Origin: Actinokineospora baliensis
GTDB taxonomy: Bacteria > Actinomycetota > Actinomycetes > Mycobacteriales > Pseudonocardiaceae
Reading direction: 5' to 3'
NCBI RefSeq assembly: GCF_016907695.1
Contig: NZ_JAFBCK010000001.1
Coordinates: 1,984,001 to 2,048,000, forward strand
Length of the DNA stretch: 64,000 bases
Shown here: positions 57,213-64,000 of the stretch, piece after piece
Position numbering within the stretch: the stretch's first letter is position 1
Layout: every line of letters starts with the position of its first letter
Notes under the pieces: model-generated
Told to the model about the DNA's origin: nothing
Database searches by the model: none
What the model saw: only the letters and a program-made list of their open reading frames with translations
Translations under genes and position numbers: made by a program

Positions 57213-58232
57213 TCACACCCGCAGCAACGTGCAGAACCAGTGCAAACCCGACGACATGCCCGCGAGCGCGACCACATCGCCCGGCGTCAGCGTCCCGTTC
57301 CCGGTGTAGATGTCCAGCGCGACCAAGGGGTCCATTCCGCCGAAGTGCCCGAGCACGCTCGCGAGATCCGCGTTGGTCTTGGTCAGCGGGATTCCGAGCA
57401 CCTCGGCGTACTTGCCCATCGCGACCTGGTTCGCGTTGAGCAGGATGACCTTGGCCAGGTCCGCCCTGGCCAGGCCCACCCGCTCGCAGGCGAGGTCAAC
57501 CACGTCGGCGACCCTGGCGTCGGTGCTCTTGGCGTACTCGGAGAACCGGGCGGCGTCGCCGTCGAAGTGGCGGAAGATCGCGTGCGCCGGGTCGATCGAG
57601 CGGTTGTCCCGGCCGGGTGGTGCGGTGGGCCTGGCGTTGCCGCCGTACTCCAGGCGGAAGAAGTCGGCGTAGCGGGCGTCGGTGATCTGCTCGGTCGCCA
57701 GCCAGCGCAGGCCGGGGTGGTCGCGCCGCAGGACGGCGGCGACGGCCCCGTCGCTGATCGCGGTGGTGCCGTTGCCCAACCGGTGGGCGTGCTCGGCGGC
57801 GTTGCGCTCGGTCGACACCAGCAGGACCGTCCGCAGTTCGGCCCGGATCGCGAACTGCCCGGCGATGTACTGGAACGCGTGCACCGCTGAGAGGCAGGAC
57901 TGGGTGAGCACCAGGGTCGGGACCTCGGGAGTCCCGAGGTCCCGCGCGACGGCGGCCGAGAGGTCCCAGTCGTGGTACTCGGGGACGGCCCCGGACGCGA
58001 CCACGATGTGGTCGACGTCCGCGGCGGGCACGCCTGCCTTGGTCAGCGCCGCCCGGGCGGCCGCGACCGCGAGGTCGGTCGTGAGCACGCCCGCCGGGGC
58101 CTGGTGGTACGTGCGGAACCCCATCGTCGCCACCAGCGCCGGGTTCAACCCGGCCCGCCGCGCCGCAGTGGGCACGTCCCGCGGTTCACCGAGGCTGGTG
58201 CCCAGCCCCACGATGCCGAAGTCGTGCGGCAT
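57213..58232 (-). CDS. KAS III-like condensing enzyme or acyltransferase with altered catalytic residues
   Basis: Thiolase-fold protein of 339 aa. The acyl-binding Cys113 is present (LTQSCLSAVHAF). The His of the usual HQAN motif is Asn266 (LLNANQVAMGKY), and the usual Asn of GNTSA is His296 (VLGHFGGMDP). Chain-elongating KAS III enzymes need Cys-His-Asn, so decarboxylative condensation is uncertain; related proteins in natural-product clusters act as acyltransferases. It is probably in one transcript with the MATE gene upstream (27-bp gap) and divergent from the peptide operon at 60189, so a biosynthetic role is inferred. Confidence 0.78.
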   Translation of the reverse strand: MPHDFGIVGLGTSLGEPRDVPTAARRAGLNPALVATMGFRTYHQAPAGVLTTDLAVAAARAALTKAGVPAADVDHIVVASGAVPEYHDWDLSAAVARDLGTPEVPTLVLTQSCLSAVHAFQYIAGQFAIRAELRTVLLVSTERNAAEHAHRLGNGTTAISDGAVAAVLRRDHPGLRWLATEQITDARYADFFRLEYGGNARPTAPPGRDNRSIDPAHAIFRHFDGDAARFSEYAKSTDARVADVVDLACERVGLARADLAKVILLNANQVAMGKYAEVLGIPLTKTNADLASVLGHFGGMDPLVALDIYTGNGTLTPGDVVALAGMSSGLHWFCTLLRV

Positions 58233-58259
58233 CGACCCACCCCCTCCGCCAACGGATGA

Positions 58260-59654
58260 TCAGGCGCCCGCCGCCTCGGCGGACGCGGGGACCGGCTGCC
58301 CCCAGTGGTCCCGGTAGAGCGTTCTGGCGTAGCAGACGACGATCACCGTCGAGGCCACGATGCCGCCGAGCGCGATCGCCCAGAACGCCGAGCCGAGCAC
58401 GAACACGGCGAACCAGGCCAGCGGGATGGTGAACAGGTAGGTGGCCGTCGTCGAGATGGTCGACATCAGGGCGCCCCGCTGGTGCACGGTCAGGACCGCG
58501 GTGTAGGTGTACTCCAGGACGTAGAGCGGGATGGTGACCATGAACGCGACCAGCATCATCACCGCCGCGCCCGTGTCGATCTCCGGGCCGCCGCCGAAGA
58601 GGCGCACCAGCCACGGCGAGCAGGCCAGCACCAGCACCGTGCCGATCGCGGTCGGCACCGCCGTGTAGAGCAGCAGCGTGCGCCCGTGCGCCTTGAGCTG
58701 CGGCGCGGACGAGCCCCGACCGACCTGGTAGCCGTAGAACACCGACGTGCCCGCCACACAGGCCTGTGGGAGGCGGCAGAACAACGTGTAGATCTTCGCG
58801 CCGACCACCGACGCCGCCACGGCCTGCGGGCCGAGGGTGCCGATGAAGATGAACGGCAGGATCGCGCCCATGTAGTCGTTGAGGTTGCGCACACCGACGC
58901 CCTGCGAAACCCAGACCATGGACCGGAACTCGGTCACCACCTCGGCCCGGTCCGCGCGCGGCGCCAGGTTCGTGCGGGCCCGCATCAGCCGCGCGAAGAC
59001 CACGATGCCGGTGATCGCGATCGCCGTGTAGACCACCACCGACACCACCGCGACCGCCTGGGCGGGCGAGGCGAACAGCGACGCCACCGGGGTGTAGAGC
59101 GCGACGTAGTCGAGCGCGGCGTTGGCGACGAAACCGCACGCGAGCACGACGAACGAGATGTTCTTCATCCCGCAGATCCGCAGCGCCTCGTTGGTGGCCG
59201 CCCACACCACCGTGACCACCATGCCCGCCAGGCCGACTGTCGCGTAGTCGACCGCGAGCGGGATGAGCTCCACGGGTTGGTTGGCCACCCGCAACAACCA
59301 CCCCATGGCCAACGACAGCCCCACCGCCACCGCCTCGAACACCAGCGCGCACAGCAGGAACGACCCCGCCAGCACCGGCAGCCTGCGCGGTGTGGTGCCC
59401 TCGCCCTCGGCGATGGCCAGCCTGCTCGCGAACACCGCGACCAGACCGCCCGCGTAGGAGGTGATGCCGATGACGATGAGGTCGGCCAGCCCGACGGCCG
59501 CGACGTACCGCACGCCGAACGGGGCGATCATCGCCAGGTCGATCGCGCCGTAGCCGACGCCGACCGACGAGGTCACCAGCACCACGAAGGCGAAGCTCGA
59601 GTAGTTGCGCCTGGTCAGCTCGGTGTGCGCGGCGGGCCCGCGGAGCGCGTTCAC
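58260..59654 (-). CDS. MATE-family efflux transporter
   Basis: Integral membrane exporter of 464 aa with about 12 TM helices in two halves. The first half opens SSFAFVVLVTSSVGVGYGAI and AAVGLADLIVIGITSYAGGL; the second includes QGVGVRNLNDYMGAILPFIF and LVAFMVTIPLYVLEYTYTAV. MATE carriers export drugs and natural products using a cation gradient. It is divergent from the putative precursor peptide operon, so it may export that product and confer self-resistance. GTG start at 59654. Confidence 0.82.
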   Translation of the reverse strand: MNALRGPAAHTELTRRNYSSFAFVVLVTSSVGVGYGAIDLAMIAPFGVRYVAAVGLADLIVIGITSYAGGLVAVFASRLAIAEGEGTTPRRLPVLAGSFLLCALVFEAVAVGLSLAMGWLLRVANQPVELIPLAVDYATVGLAGMVVTVVWAATNEALRICGMKNISFVVLACGFVANAALDYVALYTPVASLFASPAQAVAVVSVVVYTAIAITGIVVFARLMRARTNLAPRADRAEVVTEFRSMVWVSQGVGVRNLNDYMGAILPFIFIGTLGPQAVAASVVGAKIYTLFCRLPQACVAGTSVFYGYQVGRGSSAPQLKAHGRTLLLYTAVPTAIGTVLVLACSPWLVRLFGGGPEIDTGAAVMMLVAFMVTIPLYVLEYTYTAVLTVHQRGALMSTISTTATYLFTIPLAWFAVFVLGSAFWAIALGGIVASTVIVVCYARTLYRDHWGQPVPASAEAAGA

Positions 59655-60356
<702 letters not shown>

Positions 60357-60367
60357 CGCGGTCTGTG

Positions 60368-60405
60368 CGTGGCCGTGCGGGCAGGGCCCTGCCCGCACGG
60401 CCACG
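60368..60405 (+). terminator. 38-bp perfect palindrome, probable attenuator
   Basis: Two 19-bp arms (60368-60386 and 60387-60405) with no loop bases, 11 bp after the peptide stop and 36 bp before the next gene's start. It could act as a partial terminator or stabiliser that raises peptide mRNA over the downstream enzymes, as in many peptide clusters. Confidence 0.65.
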
Positions 60406-60441
60406 TCGACCCGCGGTGCCACCCGAGCCTGGAGGTCCGAG

Positions 60442-62214
60442 GTGCGACTGGACACGTTGACGCCGCTCGACCAGGAAACCCTCGCCGAGACCCGCGCCAT
60501 CCTGCGGGGCATGCGCGACCGGCTCGGGGAGATCCTCGCCGCGCCGGAGTTGACCGAGGACACCTTCGTCGAGGTGGCCGCGATCTACGACAACGCCGCA
60601 TACGTGTTCCTCTACCTCGAGTCGAACGAGGAGCACGTGGACCACAGCGCGCTGCTGCCCTTCCGGCAGGCGTTCTTCGGCGACGAGGAGCTCGACCGGC
60701 GGCTGCTCGACCTGTGCGGGCGGTTGCGGTGCGCGGACCCGGAGGTGGCCGTGTGCCTGGACGCCTACGTCCGGCACCTCACCGAGCGGCTGGCCGCCGA
60801 CCACGACCGCGCCGCCGAGCTCGACCAGTTGCAGCAGCGGGCGAAGGAGATCGTCTCGGCCGGTCAGCGCGATCAGCTCGCGCTGCTGTCGCGGCTCGGG
60901 GTCGAGCCGGGCACCGGCACGCCCGAGACCGCGAGCTACGCGCTGATCAGCGCGACACCCGACGCCGCCCGCCGCTCGAAGCTGTCCGCGGCGATGACCG
61001 CGTTGCGCGACAAGCGCCTCGGCGATCTGGTCGAGACGGTCGACCAACTGGTGGCCACCCGGCAGGAGATCAGCCGGGCCGCCGGTTTCCCGAGTGCGCT
61101 CGCGCAGACCATGAGCCGGTGCGACCTGTCCGAACAGGACGCTCGCTCACTCGTCGACGGCTACGTCGCCGCGGCTGTCGCCAGGCACGAGTCACTGCTC
61201 GACGACATCCGTGCGGCGCTGGGCGACCTCGACTCGCCCATCGACCACTTCGGACACTACGTCCGGCAGCTGCAGCGCGGTGTGGTGGTCCCGCTGTTCG
61301 ACCTGCACCACTGCCTCGACTTCGTCTACCAGGTCGTCGCCAGGACCTTCGGGCTCGACATGCGGCCGGTGGCCGACTCCGGGCCGCACGTGCTCACGGT
61401 GGCCGTGCGGCGCGGCGACGAGGTGGTCGGCTACGTCAACTTCGACCTGTGGGACTCCGGCCGCGACCGGGCGGCCAACTCCACCAGCGGCATCCGCGGC
61501 CGGGTCGAGTGGGGCGAGGTCGTGCAGCTGCCGATCGCTTACGTCTCCTGCCGCTTCCACCGGCGGCCGGGCGGCCGGGAGCTGATCACGTTCCAGAACG
61601 TGCACAGCCTCTTCCACGAGACCGGCCACGCCATCAACCACATCCTGCTGCGCAAGCGGTTGCCGACCGTGTCCGGGCTGGACTACGTGCCGCTCGAGCG
61701 CATCGAGGACCTGAGCATGTGGACCGAGAAGTGGGTCTACCACCCGGATTTCGTCGACCACCTGGGGTTGTCCGAGCCGGAACTGGCCGGGGTGGCCTTC
61801 TGCCAGCGGGTGAAGGTGCTCGAGTACCGCAGGACCCACGTCGACCGCGCGGTCACCGCGGCCCTCGACTTCGAGGTGCACAGCGGCGCGGCCGGTGGGC
61901 TGCGCGGCGCGTTCCAGCGGCTGGACGACCGGTTCGGTGTCGCGGCGCACTGCTCGCTCGGCGACTTCCCGGTCTACTTCAGCAGGCCGATGATCAACGC
62001 CAACCCCGGCGCCACCTTCGCCTACACCCGCAGCTTCGCCGCCAGCGCCGAGCAGTTCGGTCCGATCATGGACCGCCACCTCGCCGACCTGGACCCCGCC
62101 GAGTTCGACGGCGCGTTCGACGCCTGCTTCGACTACGACGAGCCGTCCAGCAAACCGGACATCGAGTCGATGTTCACCTTCTACGACGACGTGCTGAGGA
62201 GGTTGGGCCGGTGA
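60442..62214 (+). CDS. M3-family zinc metallopeptidase
   Basis: Oligopeptidase-like enzyme of 590 aa, mostly helical. The zinc motif HETGH (His392, Glu393, His396) lies in NVHSLFHETGHAINHIL, and the third ligand is Glu422 in ERIEDLSMWTEKW, as in thimet/oligoendopeptidase-F relatives. Mature M3 enzymes cut short peptides inside a deep channel. There is no signal peptide. Its place between a small peptide gene and modifying enzymes suggests cleavage of that peptide, but this is inference. GTG start at 60442 with GGAGG 6 nt upstream. Confidence 0.85.
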   Translation: MRLDTLTPLDQETLAETRAILRGMRDRLGEILAAPELTEDTFVEVAAIYDNAAYVFLYLESNEEHVDHSALLPFRQAFFGDEELDRRLLDLCGRLRCADPEVAVCLDAYVRHLTERLAADHDRAAELDQLQQRAKEIVSAGQRDQLALLSRLGVEPGTGTPETASYALISATPDAARRSKLSAAMTALRDKRLGDLVETVDQLVATRQEISRAAGFPSALAQTMSRCDLSEQDARSLVDGYVAAAVARHESLLDDIRAALGDLDSPIDHFGHYVRQLQRGVVVPLFDLHHCLDFVYQVVARTFGLDMRPVADSGPHVLTVAVRRGDEVVGYVNFDLWDSGRDRAANSTSGIRGRVEWGEVVQLPIAYVSCRFHRRPGGRELITFQNVHSLFHETGHAINHILLRKRLPTVSGLDYVPLERIEDLSMWTEKWVYHPDFVDHLGLSEPELAGVAFCQRVKVLEYRRTHVDRAVTAALDFEVHSGAAGGLRGAFQRLDDRFGVAAHCSLGDFPVYFSRPMINANPGATFAYTRSFAASAEQFGPIMDRHLADLDPAEFDGAFDACFDYDEPSSKPDIESMFTFYDDVLRRLGR

Positions 62215-62873
62215 GCCCCACGACGAGCCCCGACAGCTACATCCGCTCCAGGCTGGGGTCCAGGGACGCCGTGCTCGACGGTGTCCTGCGCGACGCCCTG
62301 CTCGAGCAGCGGTTGCCCGCCATCCAGGTCGACGACAACGGCGCCAGGGTGCTGCAACTGCTCACGATGCTGCACCGCCCGCGGTTGGTGGTCGAGGTGG
62401 GCACCCTGTTCGGCTACTCGGCGATCCACATCGCCAGGGGGCTGCCGCCCGGCGGGAAGCTGATCACCATCGACGTCGACGCGGAGAGCACCGCGCTCGC
62501 CGAGCGGTACCTGCGGGAGGCGGGCGTCGCCGACCGGGTCGAGGTGGTGACCGCCGACGCCACGACCTACCTCGCGGGCCTCGAACCGGACAGCGTCGAC
62601 ATGGTGTTCATCGACGCGGACAAGAAGTCCTACCCCCAGTACCTGAAGGCGTGCTTCCCCCTCCTGCGCCCGGGCGGGCTGCTGGTGGCCGACGACGTCG
62701 CGCCGGGTGGCGACTTCAGCGGCGAGTCGCAGCCGGGTGTCGACCCCGACCGGGAGGCCGCCGCCATCGACACCTACGTGCGCGCGGTGGGCCGCGGCGC
62801 ACGCCTGTTCTCGGCGTTCGTGGGCACCGGCCACGGCCTCCTGGTGAGCTACAAGGACTGGGACCGTGCGTAA
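62211..62873 (+). CDS. Class I SAM-dependent O-methyltransferase (CCoAOMT-like)
   Basis: Methyltransferase of 220 aa. Motif I is VVEVGTLFGYSAIHIARGLP, with the acidic SAM-ribose contact ITIDVDAESTALAERYL. The metal/substrate block is MVFIDADKKSYPQYL, followed by GGLLVADDVAPGG. The family transfers methyl from SAM to catechol or carboxyl oxygens with a divalent metal. Start GTG overlaps the M3 stop as GTGA, so they are translationally coupled. A peptide substrate is inferred from context. Confidence 0.87.
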   Translation: MSPTTSPDSYIRSRLGSRDAVLDGVLRDALLEQRLPAIQVDDNGARVLQLLTMLHRPRLVVEVGTLFGYSAIHIARGLPPGGKLITIDVDAESTALAERYLREAGVADRVEVVTADATTYLAGLEPDSVDMVFIDADKKSYPQYLKACFPLLRPGGLLVADDVAPGGDFSGESQPGVDPDREAAAIDTYVRAVGRGARLFSAFVGTGHGLLVSYKDWDRA

Positions 62874-63369
62874 AACCTTCGAGGTCGTCGACGACTTCCA
62901 CCCCAACCCGACCGCTGTCCGCGCTCGCGCGCTCGCTGGCGACCCGGCGGGCGTCGACGCCGACTCGCTCTCCCGCGTCGCGGCGGTGCTCGGTGCGGCG
63001 CCGGACCGGATCGCGCTGGGACCGGACGCGGGCCGGGTGGTCCACCGGGGTGCCGACGTGCCCGCCGACGAGCGGCCGCGCACCGACCCCGCCGAGTGGG
63101 TCGCCGTCGTGTGCCTGTCCGCGACCCCGCCGCCGGGCGCGGGGATCTCGCTCTGGCGGGCCCACCCGGAATCGGGTGACTGGTTCGAGAGCGCGTTCGT
63201 GCCGCTGCGCTTCAACCGGGCGGTGCTGTTGCGGGCCGCCTCGGTGCGGCGCGGCCTCACCGCTGGGTTCGGCCTGGAACCCGCCGACGGCTGGCTGTGC
63301 CAGGAGTACGACTTCGACCTCCGCCCGGTGGCGGAGCGAGCCGAGGAGGGGAACGGCCGTGCGAAGTAG
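62866..63369 (+). CDS. DUF6445-like protein, degenerate copy
   Basis: Protein of 167 aa whose opening FEVVDDFHPNPTAVRARALA is clearly related to the next gene (VIVVDDFYPKPEVIRRRALE). The family core is shortened: the HxD of the second protein aligns with VVHRGADV (His60 without the matching Asp), and the distal His region FYHAPL aligns with RAASVRRGL. It therefore probably lacks an iron site and may be a partner or peptide-binding subunit of its neighbour. It overlaps the methyltransferase by 8 bp. A cluster-specific role is inferred. Confidence 0.7.
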   Translation: MRKTFEVVDDFHPNPTAVRARALAGDPAGVDADSLSRVAAVLGAAPDRIALGPDAGRVVHRGADVPADERPRTDPAEWVAVVCLSATPPPGAGISLWRAHPESGDWFESAFVPLRFNRAVLLRAASVRRGLTAGFGLEPADGWLCQEYDFDLRPVAERAEEGNGRAK

Positions 63370-64000
63370 GGTCATCGTCGTCGACGACTTCTACCCCAAG
63401 CCCGAGGTCATCCGCCGCCGCGCGCTGGAGTCCGAGTACGCCGACATCACCGCGTCGCGCTACCCCGGCTACCAGACCAGGGTCAACGTCGAGAGCGACG
63501 CGATCAAGCGCACCTTCGAGGCGCTGATCGGCGCGCACGTGCAGGTCGACCGGTCCCGCTTCACCTGGGGCGGGTTCCGGTTCATCACCAGCGAGTCCGG
63601 CCGCCGGAGCCGGGTGCACGCCGACATCAACATCGACTGGGCCGGGATGGTCTACCTGACCGAGAACGCGGGCAGCGCGGGCACCGGCTTCTTCCGGCAC
63701 CGGGAAACCGGGGTCGAGCGGCCGCCGACCGACCGCGAGGCCAGGGCGCTGGGGTTCGCCGACGCCCACGAGTTCCAGCAGCGGGTCGTCGCGCGCGATG
63801 ACGCGGACTTCGCCAAGTGGGAGCTGACGACGTCGATCGCCCCGGTCTACAACCGGCTGATCCTGTTCCGGGGCTGCGAGTTCTACCACGCCCCGCTCGG
63901 CGGCAGCGGCGACGACTTCGCCACCTCGCGGCTGACCCACAGCTTCTTCTTCAACGAGCGGGCGAAGGTGGGCCAACCCGCCTACGCGCTCGCCGACCGG
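63359..64000 (+). CDS. DUF6445-like putative Fe(II)/2-oxoglutarate oxygenase, 3' end outside window
   Basis: At least 214 residues are visible and no stop is reached. It carries a complete 2-His-1-carboxylate set in order: His87 and Asp89 (RVHADINIDWAG), His177 (CEFYHAPLG) and Arg191 (TSRLTHSFFF), the pattern of 2-oxoglutarate-dependent dioxygenases. GTG start at 63359 with AGGAGG upstream overlaps the preceding gene by 11 bp. It would hydroxylate or desaturate a substrate, probably the 55-aa peptide or its product. Oxygenase activity is inferred from motif and fold, not proven for this DUF. Confidence 0.75.
   Translation, partial: MRSRVIVVDDFYPKPEVIRRRALESEYADITASRYPGYQTRVNVESDAIKRTFEALIGAHVQVDRSRFTWGGFRFITSESGRRSRVHADINIDWAGMVYLTENAGSAGTGFFRHRETGVERPPTDREARALGFADAHEFQQRVVARDDADFAKWELTTSIAPVYNRLILFRGCEFYHAPLGGSGDDFATSRLTHSFFFNERAKVGQPAYALADR

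Overview
The window is very GC-rich and densely coded, with many GTG starts, 4-bp ATGA/GTGA gene overlaps, an actinobacterial integration host factor, a type VII secretion (ESX) substrate cluster and many secreted proteases. This points to a filamentous actinomycete. Gene content fits Pseudonocardiaceae (Actinokineospora, Saccharothrix or Lentzea-like), but that placement is inference. No tRNA, rRNA, CRISPR array, transposase or phage gene was seen.

Layout. 1-12.8 kb: mostly housekeeping and catabolic genes (two citrate synthases, amino-acid permease, MBL-fold hydrolase with its TetR repressor, aldose epimerase, amidohydrolase, acyl-CoA dehydrogenase with a divergent TetR). Embedded here is a STAND NTPase (1297-3528) whose TPR tail is built from 126-bp DNA repeats. 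12.8-21.2 kb: photolyase, a NatAB-like ABC exporter and an ESX-substrate operon (YbaB, EspC-like, large effector with a degenerate transglycosylase domain). The effector is followed by a 0.77-kb 15-bp minisatellite. Two copies of a roughly 150-bp inverted-repeat element lie at 12885 and 21074. 21.2-36 kb: glycerol-3-phosphate dehydrogenase/TetR/alkyl-DHAP-synthase-like locus, HxlR/QorB pair, PucR regulator, isochorismate synthase, mihF, two acyl-CoA ligases, a PadR gene with a probable CTG start, and a von Willebrand A protein.

36.2-50.5 kb is an island of six secreted peptidases: two near-identical trypsins, an M14 carboxypeptidase, two subtilases, and a trypsin-fold protease with Ig-like repeats. 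Four carry a C-terminal P-domain. A LuxR-type LAL regulator and an XRE-type regulator are interleaved. Three intergenic regions share a fixed-length motif (GTAYCCCTAC, 13 nt, GATTGTTC), suggesting common control. 50.5-57.2 kb: a solitary Vsr nuclease, PadR, MocR, a T7SS-associated protein with a decayed duplicate tail, an XRE regulator and secreted proteins.

57.2-64 kb looks like a biosynthetic cluster I cannot match to a described family. A 55-aa peptide gene (60189-60356) is followed by a 38-bp perfect palindrome. Then comes a tightly overlapping operon: M3-family metallopeptidase (HETGH), class I O-methyltransferase, a degenerate DUF6445-like protein, and an intact DUF6445-like protein with HxD...H...R iron/2-oxoglutarate ligands that runs off the window. 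Divergent from it are a MATE exporter and a KAS III-like enzyme with altered catalytic residues. The simplest reading is a ribosomally made, post-translationally modified peptide: precursor, oxidation, O-methylation, proteolysis, possible acylation, export. This is the main candidate for an undescribed system.
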